From Planobispora rosea (lineage in GTDB: Bacteria > Actinomycetota > Actinomycetes > Streptosporangiales > Streptosporangiaceae): a DNA stretch of 64,000 nt. Where the stretch lies: positions 186,001 to 250,000 of the forward strand of contig NZ_BMQP01000004.1 in NCBI RefSeq assembly GCF_014648175.1. The letters are read 5' to 3'. The translations under genes and the position numbers were made by a program. Positions 15,762-24,908 of the stretch are shown in pieces (positions within the stretch are counted from its first letter, which is position 1; the number at the start of each line of letters is the position of its first letter). Under the pieces are notes generated by a model. The model did no database searches. It was not told where the DNA came from and was given only the letters and a program-made list of their open reading frames with translations.

Positions 15762-18011
15762 TCAAATGGTGTCCAGGGGGTCAATGCATACCTTGATCAC
15801 CTCGTCCGCCTTACGCGCCGAGCGGACTCCGGAGGCCCCCTTCAGCGCCGCCGCGAGCGCCGGTCCCGCCGTCCACGGCACCCGCACCAGGGCGCGTTCC
15901 CGCACCTGGTCGTCCCTGGAGGACTCGACGGGGACGGGCCCGAGGACCTGTGCCCCCTCTGGGAGCACCAGTTCCCCCAGCATCTCCCGGACCGCCGCCG
16001 CGGACCCGGTCAGGGTCGCCATCCGCACCGCCGGGGGGAAACCGAGTTCTGTCCTGTCGGCCAGTTCCCGCTCGGCATGGGTGACCGGGTCCCAGCGGAG
16101 CAGCGCCTGCACGGGAAGGAGCGAGGAGTCGGCGAGCACGACGAGTTCGGCCCCGGGCCGCAGCAGGGCCGCGGCGTTCATCCAGCGGCGCAGCGTCTCC
16201 TCGGCGACCCGCAGGTCCGGGCGGCCGAGCAGGGCCCACCCGTCCAGCAGCACCCCGGCGGCGTACCCGCCCTCGGGCACCGGCTCGGCCCCCGGCGTGG
16301 CCACCACGAGCGCCCGGCCGGGCCCGACCGCGGCCAGCACACCGTCCCTGCCCGACGTCTTGACCGGGACCGAGGGGAATGCCCGCCCGAGCTCCTCGGC
16401 CGTACGGCGGGCGCCGACCACCCGCGCCCGCACCCGCACCCCGCCGCACGCCGGGCACCGCCACTGCCCGGCGAGCCGCCCGCACCAGCGGCAGTACGGC
16501 ACCGCGTGGCCGCCGCGCAGCGCGAGCGGGCCCGCGCAGTGCCCGCACCGGGCCGGGACCCGGCACCCCTGGCAGGCCAGCGCGGGCAGGTAACCCCGCC
16601 GGGGGACCTGCACCAGCACCGGGCCGTCCTCCAGCCCGGCCTTCAGCACCCGCCAGGCGAGGCTCGGCAGCCGGGCCGCCCGCGCGGCCGCGTCCCTGGC
16701 CAGCTCGGCGTCGTCCCCGGCCGGGCGGACCCGGGGCGCCCTGGCCCGCACCGTCTCGCGGGCCGCGGTGATCGGACCGGCCCAGCCGGTGGCGACCAGC
16801 CGGGTGGCCTCCGCCGTCCGCGCGTACCCGCCGACGAGCAGGCCCGCGCGCCCGTGGTGGGCACGCATCGCCAGGACCTCCCGGGTGTGCGGGTACGGCG
16901 CCAGCCTCTCGGCGTGCAGGTCGTCGCCGTCGTCCCAGACGACCGCCAGGCCGAGGTCCCGCACCGGCGCGAACGCCGCCGCCCGGGTGCCGACGGCCAC
17001 CCGGACCTCTCCCCTGGAGACCTTGAGCCATCGCCGGTAGCGTTCGGCGGGTCCCAGCCCGGCGGTGAGCGAGACGTGCTCGCCCGGCCCCAGGACGGCG
17101 CTCAGCGCCGCGTCGGCCAGCACCACGTCCTTGCCGTCGGGCACCACCACGAGCGCGCCCCGGCCGCCGCGCAGCGTCTCCCGCACGGCCACGGCCACCG
17201 CCACCGGCCACTCGGGCCCGTCCGCGCCGGTCCCGGGCAGGGCCGTCCACACCGCCCGCGGCGCGCGCCCCTCCGCCAGCGCCGCGAGGAACGCCGCGCC
17301 CTCCCGGTAGACCGCCCACGGCCCCGGGTCCCCGGCCGCCGTCGCACCGTCCGCTCCCGGGCCGTCCGCTCCCGGGCCGTCCGCTCCCGGGCCGTTCTCC
17401 CCCGCGCCGCCCGCTCCCGGACCGCCCTCCCCCGGGGAGAGGGGTGCGTCCGCCGGCGCGGAGGACCGCTCCGGGCCGGGCGGGGGCGCCGCCCGCTCCT
17501 CGGCCTCGACCCGGGCGTGGCGCGGCGGGACGGCCAGGCGCAGAACGTCGGCCATGGTCCCGGCGTAGCGGTCGGCGACGGCCCGGGCGAGCAACGCGAT
17601 CTCCGGGGAGAGCACCGGCTCCGGCGAGACGACCCGCTCCAGACGCGCGAGCGCGCCCTCGTGCTCGCTGGCCTCGGCCCGCTCCAGCAGGAACCCGTCG
17701 ACGAGCTTCCCGGCGAAGCGGACGCGGACCCGGCAGCCCGGGACCGCGTCGGAGTCGAGCGGGGCGGGGACGAGATAGTCGAACGGCCGGTCCAGATGGG
17801 GCAGCGGGGTGTCCACCGCGACCCGCGCGACCGGAAGCACGGCGGCCGTCTCCGGCACGCCCTTGGCCGGTGCCGCCTTCACCGGGCCGGCGGCCCGCCC
17901 TCCGCGACCGGCGGACCTCCGCTCCGCGGCCCCGTCGCCGGCCGGTTCCCGGCGCACGGAGGCGAGCGGCAGGAGGGCGCCGTCGTCTGGAGAGGGGGTC
18001 GTGTCAGCCAC
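15762..18011 (-). CDS. priA: primosomal protein N' (PriA), actinobacterial helicase-inactive type
   Basis: PriA binds stalled replication forks to reload the replisome. The 749-residue protein has the N-terminal 3'-DNA-binding domain (about 55-150: PVARVAVDTPLPHLDRPFDYLVP), a degraded helicase core and the Cys-rich zinc insert with paired Cys knuckles (CQGCRVPARCGHC ... CRWCGRLAGQWRCPACGG). A clear Walker A P-loop is absent: the expected site reads VVVPDGKD with no GKT/S, as is usual in actinobacterial PriA, so it probably does not hydrolyse ATP. A Gly/Ala/Asp-rich linker contains a 15-bp tandem repeat. The ribosome-binding site and exact start are uncertain within about 40 residues. Confidence 0.9.
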   Translation of the reverse strand: MADTTPSPDDGALLPLASVRREPAGDGAAERRSAGRGGRAAGPVKAAPAKGVPETAAVLPVARVAVDTPLPHLDRPFDYLVPAPLDSDAVPGCRVRVRFAGKLVDGFLLERAEASEHEGALARLERVVSPEPVLSPEIALLARAVADRYAGTMADVLRLAVPPRHARVEAEERAAPPPGPERSSAPADAPLSPGEGGPGAGGAGENGPGADGPGADGPGADGATAAGDPGPWAVYREGAAFLAALAEGRAPRAVWTALPGTGADGPEWPVAVAVAVRETLRGGRGALVVVPDGKDVVLADAALSAVLGPGEHVSLTAGLGPAERYRRWLKVSRGEVRVAVGTRAAAFAPVRDLGLAVVWDDGDDLHAERLAPYPHTREVLAMRAHHGRAGLLVGGYARTAEATRLVATGWAGPITAARETVRARAPRVRPAGDDAELARDAAARAARLPSLAWRVLKAGLEDGPVLVQVPRRGYLPALACQGCRVPARCGHCAGPLALRGGHAVPYCRWCGRLAGQWRCPACGGVRVRARVVGARRTAEELGRAFPSVPVKTSGRDGVLAAVGPGRALVVATPGAEPVPEGGYAAGVLLDGWALLGRPDLRVAEETLRRWMNAAALLRPGAELVVLADSSLLPVQALLRWDPVTHAERELADRTELGFPPAVRMATLTGSAAAVREMLGELVLPEGAQVLGPVPVESSRDDQVRERALVRVPWTAGPALAAALKGASGVRSARKADEVIKVCIDPLDTI
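17347..17391. repeat. 15-bp in-frame tandem repeat inside priA
   Basis: CCGTCCGCTCCCGGG occurs three times head to tail, encoding the repeated Gly-Ala-Asp-Gly-Pro units of a flexible linker in PriA. Copies are identical, which suggests recent expansion by slippage. Confidence 0.9.
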
Positions 18012-18094
18012 CCACCTGTCCTACCAGATGCGCGCGGGCACTCCCGCCCACTCGCGACGGGGCCCCGGGCACAGGGGGACGAGGTCCGCAGGAG

Positions 18095-18210
18095 CCCACG
18101 GACGCGGAGGGCACCCGCGGATACAGGGGTACCCACGGACACAGGGGGCGCCCACGGACGCAGGGGTGTTCACGGACGCGGGGGTGTTCACGGACGCGGG
18201 GGCGGGCGCG
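18095..18210. repeat. degenerate ~18-bp tandem repeat, priA-metK intergenic region
   Basis: About six head-to-tail copies of a unit close to CACGGACGCGGGGGTGTT fill part of the 362-bp gap between priA and metK. The last three copies are nearly identical. No gene is supported in this gap; apart from the repeat and the hairpin at 18269-18302 I see nothing else in it. Confidence 0.8.
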
Positions 18211-18268
18211 GACACGAAGGGCAGCCGCGAGCGCAGAGGGCGCCTTCGGAACGGCGGTGCCGAACGGT

Positions 18269-18302
18269 GAGCGCCCCGGGAGACGGCTCTCCGGGGGCGC
18301 TC
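18269..18302 (-). terminator. hairpin terminator downstream of metK
   Basis: GAGCGCCCCGGGAGA (18269-18283), loop CGGC, TCTCCGGGGGCGCTC (18288-18302): 15 paired positions with one mismatch. It lies 71 nt beyond the metK stop on the minus strand, with no U-run. It fits a GC-rich actinobacterial terminator separating metK from priA. Confidence 0.7.
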
Positions 18303-18373
18303 ACAGGACCGGCGCAGGCGCCGGCACGGTTGCGGGACGCCCGTCCGGCGGGCGCTCGCGGACTGCCCGAGGG

Positions 18374-19561
18374 CTACAGACCGGCGGCGGTGCGCAGGGC
18401 CTCGGCGCGGTCGGTGGCCTCCCAGGAGAACTCCGGACGGCCGAAGTGGCCGTAGGCGGAGGTCTCCGAGTAGATCGGGCGGAGCAGGTCGAGGTCGCGG
18501 ATGATCGCGGCCGGGCGCAGGTCGAAGACCTGGAGCACGGCGTCCTGGATCGCGGTGATGCCGACCTTCTCGGTGCCGAAGGTCTCCACGAACACGCCGA
18601 CCGGGTGCGCCTTGCCGATGGCGTAGGCGACCTGGACCTCGGCGCGGTCGGCCAGGCCGGCCGCGACGATGTTCTTGGCGACCCAGCGCATGGCGTAGGC
18701 GGCCGAGCGGTCGACCTTGGACGGGTCCTTGCCGGAGAAGGCGCCGCCGCCGTGCCGGGCCATGCCGCCGTAGGTGTCGACGATGATCTTGCGACCGGTC
18801 AGGCCGGCGTCGCCCATCGGGCCGCCGATCTCGAAGCGGCCGGTCGGGTTGACCAGCAGCCGGTAGCCCTCGGTCTCGATGTCCAGGCCCGCCAGGACCG
18901 GGTCGACCACGTGCTCCTTGATGTCGGGAGCGAGCATCTCCTTGAGGTCGATCTCGGCGGCGTGCTGGGTGGAGACGACCACCGTGTCGAGCCGGACCGG
19001 CCGGTCGCCGTCGTATTCGATGGTGACCTGGGTCTTGCCGTCGGGACGCAGGTAGGGGACGGTGCCGTCCTTGCGGACCTGCGACAGGCGGTGGGCCAGG
19101 CGGTGCGCCAGCGTGATCGGCAGCGGCATCAGCTCCGGGGTCTCCCGGCAGGCGTAGCCGAACATCAGGCCCTGGTCTCCCGCGCCCTGGCGGTCGAGCT
19201 CGTCGGTGTCGCCCTCCTCCCGGTGCTCGTAGGCGTCGTCGACGCCCTGCGCGATGTCCGGGGACTGCGCGCCGATGGACACCGAGACGCCGCAGGAGGC
19301 GCCGTCGAAGCCCTTGTGCGAGGCGTCGTAGCCGATCTCGAGGATCTTCTCCCGGATCAGGCCCGGGATGTCGACGTAGGTCTCCGTCGTCACCTCTCCG
19401 GCGACGTGGACCTGACCAGTGGTGATCAACGTCTCGACCGCGACACGACTCTTGGGGTCGCCCTTGAGCATGGCGTCGAGAATCGCGTCACTGATCTGGT
19501 CTGCGATCTTGTCCGGGTGGCCCTCGGTGACCGACTCGGAGGTGAACAGGCGACGGGACAA
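18374..19561 (-). CDS. metK: S-adenosylmethionine synthetase
   Basis: Makes SAM from methionine and ATP. The protein starts [28 protein letters not shown] (conserved ATP-site His in GHPDK) and has the methionine adenosyltransferase motifs [13 protein letters not shown] and [20 protein letters not shown] place the start at TTG 19561, because it has an AGGAG 7 nt upstream and gives the usual family N-terminus (395 residues). An in-frame ATG at 19576 would add five residues but has no ribosome-binding site. A small perfect hairpin (GGTAC/GTACC) lies upstream near 19607; no SAM riboswitch is recognisable. Confidence 0.95.
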   Translation of the reverse strand: MSRRLFTSESVTEGHPDKIADQISDAILDAMLKGDPKSRVAVETLITTGQVHVAGEVTTETYVDIPGLIREKILEIGYDASHKGFDGASCGVSVSIGAQSPDIAQGVDDAYEHREEGDTDELDRQGAGDQGLMFGYACRETPELMPLPITLAHRLAHRLSQVRKDGTVPYLRPDGKTQVTIEYDGDRPVRLDTVVVSTQHAAEIDLKEMLAPDIKEHVVDPVLAGLDIETEGYRLLVNPTGRFEIGGPMGDAGLTGRKIIVDTYGGMARHGGGAFSGKDPSKVDRSAAYAMRWVAKNIVAAGLADRAEVQVAYAIGKAHPVGVFVETFGTEKVGITAIQDAVLQVFDLRPAAIIRDLDLLRPIYSETSAYGHFGRPEFSWEATDRAEALRTAAGL

Positions 19562-19779
19562 GTCAGGGCTCCTCATGCAGCGGCTGCTGGCGGTTTGGGG
19601 CTCCGGTACGGGGGTACCGGTAGCGTTCCGCCGAAGTCTAGCTCCACCTGGAGCGGCGTGGCGAAACTGTCTCGGATCCGGGCGCGGGAATCCCCGCCTC
19701 CGGGTGTGGCGGCCTCCGCACTCCCGGACAATCCCCGGCAGATCCCACCCGGACCGGAGTCACCGGGGGTCACCGGGTG

Positions 19780-20148
19780 TCAGAGATGGGGAAGCGGGTC
19801 GGGAGGCAGCGTCTCCGGGGCGAAGACCTCGGCGTCGGCGGCCAGGACCACCGCGCCGTACTCCTCCTCGACCTCCAGCACCATGCCGCCGAGCTCGATG
19901 ACCGCGCCGGCGGAGAACTCCACCGGGCCGAGCCTGGTGCGCCGGGCGTGGGTGGCGTAGACCGCGGACGGCACGTCCCGGTCGAAGAGCTCGGTGGAGA
20001 GCACGGAGATCGTCCGGTCGGTGACCACGATGAGAAAGGCCGCCATGCCCGGCGGGCCCACCGAGAGCGCGGGGAAGATGTAGCGGATGTCCTGGCCTGC
20101 GGGGAGCAGTGCGCGGCAGCGTGCTCTGACGGCGGCGGGCACCGGCAT
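19780..20148 (-). CDS. small conserved hypothetical protein
   Basis: 122 residues from ATG 20148, which has a good ribosome-binding site (GAGGGG, 7-nt spacing). The sequence alternates short beta-rich blocks (FLIVVTDRTISVLSTEL, VIELGGMVLEVEEEYGAVVLAA), resembling small bacterial PH-like domains, but I do not recognise a named family. No signal peptide or membrane segment. It sits between coaBC and metK on the same strand, separated from coaBC by about 200 nt containing a direct repeat. The frame stays open upstream, but that part is Arg/Pro-rich and not credible. Confidence 0.6.
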   Translation of the reverse strand: MPVPAAVRARCRALLPAGQDIRYIFPALSVGPPGMAAFLIVVTDRTISVLSTELFDRDVPSAVYATHARRTRLGPVEFSAGAVIELGGMVLEVEEEYGAVVLAADAEVFAPETLPPDPLPHL

Positions 20149-20285
20149 GATCAGACCCCTCGGCAGCACGTTCCAGGTCGCTTCGGACGCAGTATCCGTC
20201 GGCGGAGGATCTCCGGCAAGCGGAATGCTCCGGGGCGTGCCCCGGATCTCCGCCGCGGCGGCCGCCGCGATCGCGGTGGATCCGA

Positions 20286-20333
20286 TGAGCGGCGGACCCG
20301 GTGAGCGGCGGACCCGGTGAGCGGCGGACCCGG
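20286..20333. repeat. 16-bp tandem repeat, three perfect copies
   Basis: TGAGCGGCGGACCCGG is repeated three times without change just downstream of coaBC. It lies outside any supported gene. Confidence 0.9.
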
Positions 20334-20354
20334 CGATCCGGGGAGCCCCCCGGC

Positions 20355-21599
20355 CTAAGGGGTGCGGTCGAGGCGCGCGGCGACGAGGTCCCAGACCACG
20401 TCGGCGAGGGCCTCCTTGGGGCCGCGCGGGATCTCCACCGGTTCCCCGTCCGCGACCAGGACCACGGCGGCGTTGTCCGGGGTGCCGAAGGCGAGGTTCT
20501 CCCCCACCTGGTTGACCACCAGCAGGTCGCAGCCCTTGCGGGCGAGCTTGGCCCGGCCGTTGGCCAGGACGTCGTCGGTCTCCGCGGCGAATCCGGCGAT
20601 CACCGAGGGGCACGGCTTCACGCCGTCGCGGCGGCGCTCCCCCAACTCAGCGAGAATGTCCGGATTTTTCACCAGATGAATAGCGTCGGGCTCGGCCGAG
20701 GTCTTCTTTATCTTCGAGTCACTGCGCGCCGCGGGCCGGAAGTCGGCGACGGCGGCGGCCATGACCACGGCGTCGGCGTCCTCCACCGCGTCCAGCACGG
20801 CCTCGCGCAGGTGCAGGGCCGACTCGACCCGGACCACCGTGACCCCCGCGGGGTCGGGCAGCGCGACGTTGGCGGCGACCAGCGTGACCCGGGCTCCGCG
20901 GGCGGCGGCCGTCCGGGCCAGGGCGTATCCCTGCAGGCCCGAGGAGCGGTTGCCGATGAAGCGGACCGGGTCGATGGCCTCGCGGGTGCCTCCGGCGGAG
21001 ACGACCACGTGACGGCCGGCGAGGTCGAGGGCGCGCCCGGCCAGGACCCGGCGGCAGACCTCGAAGATCTCCACGGGGTCGGGAAGCCTCCCGCGCCCGG
21101 TGTCGGCGCCGGTCAGACGGCCCACGGCGGGGTCCAGGACCAGCGCGCCGCGCTCGCGGAGGGTCGCGACGTTGGCCTGGGTCGCCGGATGCTCCCACAT
21201 CTCGGTGTGCATGGCCGGGGCGAACACCACCGGGCAGCGCGCGGTGAGCAGGGTGTTGGTCAGCAGGTCACCGGCCAGCCCGTGGGCGGCCTTGGCCAGC
21301 ACGTCGGCGGTGGCGGGGGCCACCACCACCAGATCGGCGCCCTGCCCGATGCGGACGTGCGGCACCTCGTGCACGGCGTCCCAGACGTCGGCGCTCACCG
21401 GGTTGCCGGAGAGCGCGGCCCAGGTCGGCTCGCCGACGAAGCGGAGCGCCTCCCGGGTCGGGACCACCCGGACGTCGTGCCCGGACTCGGTGAACAGGCG
21501 CAGCAGCTCGCACGCCTTGTAGGCGGCGATGCCCCCGCTCACCCCGAGGACGACGCTGGGCCTGCCTGACGCGTCCCGGCCGGACGTCCCCGCGGACAA
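20355..21599 (-). CDS. coaBC: bifunctional phosphopantothenoylcysteine decarboxylase / phosphopantothenate-cysteine ligase
   Basis: Two successive steps of coenzyme A synthesis. The N-terminal flavoprotein domain (CoaC, about 14-190) shows VVLGVSGGIAAYKA, the DLVVVAPATADVLAKAAHGLAGDLLTNTL block and the substrate-recognition motif PAMHTEMWEHPAT. The C-terminal ligase domain (CoaB, about 195-414) starts VVVSAGGTREAIDPVRFIGNRSSG and has KIKK and the NQVGENLAFG motif. 414 residues is normal. The TTG start at 21599 follows the rpoZ stop by only a few nt, indicating co-transcription in mihF-gmk-rpoZ-coaBC. Confidence 0.95.
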   Translation of the reverse strand: MSAGTSGRDASGRPSVVLGVSGGIAAYKACELLRLFTESGHDVRVVPTREALRFVGEPTWAALSGNPVSADVWDAVHEVPHVRIGQGADLVVVAPATADVLAKAAHGLAGDLLTNTLLTARCPVVFAPAMHTEMWEHPATQANVATLRERGALVLDPAVGRLTGADTGRGRLPDPVEIFEVCRRVLAGRALDLAGRHVVVSAGGTREAIDPVRFIGNRSSGLQGYALARTAAARGARVTLVAANVALPDPAGVTVVRVESALHLREAVLDAVEDADAVVMAAAVADFRPAARSDSKIKKTSAEPDAIHLVKNPDILAELGERRRDGVKPCPSVIAGFAAETDDVLANGRAKLARKGCDLLVVNQVGENLAFGTPDNAAVVLVADGEPVEIPRGPKEALADVVWDLVAARLDRTP

Positions 21600-21602
21600 G
21601 GG

Positions 21603-21866
21603 CTAGCCCTCGATGGGCTCGGTGGTGAGCAGGCCCTCGCTGACCTCGCGCAGCGCGATGGACAGCGGCTTCTCCTGCGCGTGGGTCTCCACCAGGGGGC
21701 CGACGTACTCCAGCAGGCCCTCGCCGAGCTGGGAGTAGTAGGCGTTGATCTGGCGGGCGCGCTTGGAACCGATGATCACAAGGCTGTACTTGCTGTCGAC
21801 GATGTCGAGGAGCGCGTCGATCGACGGGTGGGTGATGCCTTCTGTGTAGGCAGCGTTGCTTGCCAC
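21603..21866 (-). CDS. rpoZ: RNA polymerase omega subunit
   Basis: Omega helps fold and assemble the beta' subunit of RNA polymerase. With GTG start 21866 it has 87 residues and the family core [32 protein letters not shown] (RNA polymerase Rpb6 fold, conserved Arg-Ala-Arg-Gln). Ribosome-binding site AGGGGA lies 10 nt upstream. Between gmk and coaBC, the usual actinobacterial order. Confidence 0.95.
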   Translation of the reverse strand: MASNAAYTEGITHPSIDALLDIVDSKYSLVIIGSKRARQINAYYSQLGEGLLEYVGPLVETHAQEKPLSIALREVSEGLLTTEPIEG

Positions 21867-21879
21867 GTTGTGTTTTCCC

Positions 21880-22584
21880 CTAGCTAGGTGAACGTCCGGG
21901 GCGTGAGGCCTCGGGAGCATCGGCCATCAAGGCTATCAGCCGGTGGCATACACCCTGGACGGACGTGTTCACCAGGGTCATGTCGAATTCCTGCTCGGCC
22001 GCCATCTCGACGCGGCCCGCGGCCAGCCGGCGGGCGATGACGTCCTCCGGCTCGGTGCCCCGGCCGCGCAGGCGCTTCTCCAGCTCCTCCCAGCTCGGCG
22101 GGGCCAGGAAGACCAGCAGCGCCTCCGGCATGGTCGCCCGGACCTGGCGTGCGCCCTGCAGGTCGATCTCCAGCAGCGTGGGGACCCCGGCGGCGAGCTT
22201 CTCCAGGACCGGCGTCCTGGGGGTTCCGTACCGGTTGCCGGCGAACTCCGCCCACTCCAGCAGTTCGCCGCGGGCGATGAGGCGGTCGAACTCGTCGTCG
22301 TCGGCGAAGAAGTACTCCACCCCGTGGGTCTCCCCGGGGCGGGGCTTCCTGGTGGTCACCGAGACCGACAGCCACACCTCGGGGTGTGCCCGCCGAAGCT
22401 CGGCGACGACCGTGGACTTGCCCACGCCCGACGGACCGGACAGGACCGTCAGGCGGTTGCCGGTCGGCCCGGCGGAGGCTCGCGCCCCCGCCGGGCTCCG
22501 GGCCGGGGGCGTGGGGTCACCGGATCCGCTCTGCGCGGCTTCCTCCGGAACCCGACTCTCGTCGGGCCACGACGTTCCGGTCAC
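21880..22584 (-). CDS. gmk: guanylate kinase
   Basis: Phosphorylates GMP to GDP. From GTG 22584 the protein is 234 residues: an unstructured Ser/Pro/Ala-rich N-terminal extension of about 40 residues, then the P-loop GPSGVGKS (50-57), the GMP-binding region [19 protein letters not shown] and the lid ([17 protein letters not shown]). The GTG has a GGGGGG-type ribosome-binding site. The frame is open to 22674, which would overlap mihF; the shorter start avoids that. Located between mihF and rpoZ. Confidence 0.93.
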   Translation of the reverse strand: MTGTSWPDESRVPEEAAQSGSGDPTPPARSPAGARASAGPTGNRLTVLSGPSGVGKSTVVAELRRAHPEVWLSVSVTTRKPRPGETHGVEYFFADDDEFDRLIARGELLEWAEFAGNRYGTPRTPVLEKLAAGVPTLLEIDLQGARQVRATMPEALLVFLAPPSWEELEKRLRGRGTEPEDVIARRLAAGRVEMAAEQEFDMTLVNTSVQGVCHRLIALMADAPEASRPGRSPS

Positions 22585-22648
22585 TCCGAACCCCCCGTTG
22601 ATGCCATCCCCGCTGCTGCGAGGTGAGCGTGATGGTACGGAACCGAGA

Positions 22649-22972
22649 TTAGCTCTCGGCCCCGCCGAACTCACGCTCGAGGGAGGCGCGCTGGTTGGCG
22701 CCGAGACCCCGCACGCGGCGGGACTCTGCGATGCCCAGCCGCTCCATGAGCTGCTTGGCGCGGACCTTGCCCACGCCGGGAAGCGACTCCAGAAGGGCAG
22801 AGACCTTCATCTTGCCGATGACGTCGTCGGCCTGCCCATCCTTGAGCACCTCGGCCAGAGAGACCGCACCGTGCTTCAGGCGGTTCTTGACCTCGGCACG
22901 CTCTTTACGGGCCTTGGCAGCCTTCTCTAGGGCTGCGGCGCGCTGCTCAGGTGTAAGGGGAGGAAGAGCCAC
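22649..22972 (-). CDS. mihF: integration host factor, actinobacterial type
   Basis: Small nucleoid-associated protein (mIHF/sIHF family), unrelated in fold to enterobacterial IHF, which binds and bends DNA through a helix-two turns-helix (H2TH) domain. The 107 residues have an N-terminal helix rich in Ala/Lys/Arg and the conserved H2TH core [36 protein letters not shown]. Start GTG 22972 with ribosome-binding site GAGGTGA. The 250-nt gap to pyrF upstream is AT-richer than its surroundings and probably holds the mihF promoter. Confidence 0.95.
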   Translation of the reverse strand: MALPPLTPEQRAAALEKAAKARKERAEVKNRLKHGAVSLAEVLKDGQADDVIGKMKVSALLESLPGVGKVRAKQLMERLGIAESRRVRGLGANQRASLEREFGGAES

Positions 22973-23223
22973 GCCGGGTCACCTCGAATTTCCTGTCGAT
23001 GTACTCGGACGGCAAGGGAAACTAGCTGGTCACGGCGTTTCAAGCAACGTCAAGACCAATTTCTCTTCCCAGAAAGGCAACTTTGCCACCATCTGTACCT
23101 GGAATGTTGCGGAGCGTCATCAAAACGACGTCTGCCCAGGCATTCTCAGCGATCTAGATCACACTGCCCGCCCCGGCCGTTCCGGCGTTCCCCACGCCCC
23201 GCGGGCCCCTCACGCCCCCGCCG

Positions 23224-23937
23224 TCACACCGTCCGCCCGGCCGTTCCCGAGGCGCGGCGGAGCGCCGCGGCGATGCCCGCGGCCGCCGCCCCGGGGTCGG
23301 CCGCGCCGGTGATCGGACGGCCGATCACCAGAAGGTCGGCGCCGTCGGCGAACGCCCGCTCGGGGGTCGCCACCCTCGCCTGGTCCTGGCTCTCGGCGCC
23401 GACGGGCCGGACGCCCGGAGTGATCAGTGTGATGTCCGGCCCGACCTCCGCGCGCACCACGGCGACCTCGCGCGGCGAGCAGACGAGCGCCTGGGCGCCC
23501 GCGCCGACGGCCAGGACCGCCAGACGGCGCACGGCGTCGTCGGACGGTCCCGTGATGCCCACCCGCTCAAGATCGGCCTCTGAGAGCGACGTCAGCACCG
23601 TCACGGCCGCGATCTGGGTGGCGGGGGCGGCGTCCACCGCCGCGCGGATCATCGCGGGCCCTCCGGCCGCGTGGACGGTCAGGATGGCGGGCTTGAGCCG
23701 GGCCACCGCCCTGGCGGCCCCGGCCACGGTGTTGGGGATGTCGTGCAGCTTCAGGTCCAGGAACACCCGCACCCCGCTCGCCCCGCGCACCGAGGCGATC
23801 ACGTCGGGACCGTAGCGCAGATACAGTTCGAGCCCGACCTTGACCGTGCTGACATGCGGGGTGACCAGGCTCGCCCAGCGGGCCGCGGTCTCCAGGTCGG
23901 GCGCGTCCAGGGCGACGGCGATGGGGGCGGGAGTCAC
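23224..23937 (-). CDS. pyrF: orotidine 5'-phosphate decarboxylase
   Basis: Last step of UMP synthesis (OMP to UMP). The 237-residue protein starts at GTG 23937, which overlaps the pyrD stop (GTGA). It contains the catalytic DLKLHDIPNTV segment (Lys and Asp of the active site), VTVLTSLSEADL, and the phosphate-binding TPGVRP and VIGRPITGAADP. This arrangement is the standard short type I OMP decarboxylase. It is the last gene of the pyr operon. Confidence 0.95.
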   Translation of the reverse strand: MTPAPIAVALDAPDLETAARWASLVTPHVSTVKVGLELYLRYGPDVIASVRGASGVRVFLDLKLHDIPNTVAGAARAVARLKPAILTVHAAGGPAMIRAAVDAAPATQIAAVTVLTSLSEADLERVGITGPSDDAVRRLAVLAVGAGAQALVCSPREVAVVRAEVGPDITLITPGVRPVGAESQDQARVATPERAFADGADLLVIGRPITGAADPGAAAAGIAAALRRASGTAGRTV

Positions 23938-24908
23938 AGCGAGCTCTCCTCGAAATCCGTACGGTGCCGGGCGGTCGCCCCCGGCGGGCGGTGGGCCAGC
24001 CCGATCACGTCGGCCAGCCGCTGGTACCCTCGTGCCGCCACGATCTCCTCCAGCTCGCGCAGGATGCGCAGGCAGGAGGAGGGGTCGTGGAACAGCGCCG
24101 TGCCCACGGCGACGACGCAGGCCCCGGCGAGGATCAGCTCGAAGGCGTCCCTGCCCGTCAGCACGCCGCCCATGCCGATGATGGGCACGTCGGGCAGCGC
24201 GGCGCGGACCTGCCACACGCAGCGTACGGCCAGCGGGCGGATGGCCGGCCCCGACAGCCCGCCGGTGCCCGCCGCGAGCGCGGGAAGCATGGTCTCGGTG
24301 TCGATGCTCATGCCGAGCGGGTTGTTGATCATCGACAGCGCGTCGGCGCCCGAGGTCGCGCAGGCCCGGGCGACGCTCACGATGTCGGCGGTGTCCGGCG
24401 AGAGCTTGGCCACCACCGGGACGTCGTAGCGCATGACCGCGCGCACCGCGGCGATCACCTCGGCCGAGGCCGCGCCGTCCCGTGCGAAGACCCGCCCCCG
24501 GTCCTCGATGTTGGGGCAGGACAGGTTGACCTCCAGAGCGGTCACCCCGGGCGCGTCGTTGAGCCTGCGGGCCAGCGCGGCGTACTCGGCCACGGTGCCG
24601 CCGCCGATGGACACCACGGTCCTGATGTTGCGCTGGGCCAGCCAGGGCAGCTCACGCGTGAGGAACGCGTCCACCCCCGGCCCCTGCAGGCCGACCCCGT
24701 TCAGCAGCCCGGAGGGGGTCTCGGTCATCCGGGGCGTCGGACGGCCCGCCCGGGGGGCCATGGTGATCGACCGCGTGGTCAGCGCGCCGATCCTGCCCAG
24801 GTCGAAGAACTGGGCGAGCTCGGCCCCCGAGCCCGCGCACCCCGCCGCGGTGACGATCGGGTTGGCCAGCTCCACGTGTCCCAGGTATGTCCGCATGTCA
24901 ACTGACAT
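23934..24908 (-). CDS. pyrD: dihydroorotate dehydrogenase catalytic subunit, class 1B
   Basis: Oxidises dihydroorotate to orotate using FMN, passing electrons to PyrK. From ATG 24908 (ribosome-binding site GGAGG) it has 324 residues. Class 1 is shown by the catalytic Cys in LEVNLSCPNIEDRG (class 2 enzymes have Ser) and by pairing with pyrK. Further motifs: GGVGLQGPG-like GVGLQGPGVD, SPDTADIV, and FMN-phosphate loops IIGMGGV and VAVGTALF. Its start overlaps the end of pyrK by 11 nt. Confidence 0.93.
   Translation of the reverse strand: MSVDMRTYLGHVELANPIVTAAGCAGSGAELAQFFDLGRIGALTTRSITMAPRAGRPTPRMTETPSGLLNGVGLQGPGVDAFLTRELPWLAQRNIRTVVSIGGGTVAEYAALARRLNDAPGVTALEVNLSCPNIEDRGRVFARDGAASAEVIAAVRAVMRYDVPVVAKLSPDTADIVSVARACATSGADALSMINNPLGMSIDTETMLPALAAGTGGLSGPAIRPLAVRCVWQVRAALPDVPIIGMGGVLTGRDAFELILAGACVVAVGTALFHDPSSCLRILRELEEIVAARGYQRLADVIGLAHRPPGATARHRTDFEESSL

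Noticed and set aside
18095..18210. CRISPR-like array
   Set aside because: The units are directly adjacent, about 18 bp and degenerate, with no unique spacers and no cas genes; it is a minisatellite.
19577..19779. SAM riboswitch upstream of metK
   Set aside because: Only a 5-bp hairpin (GGTAC/GTACC) is visible; the conserved core of known SAM aptamers could not be found.
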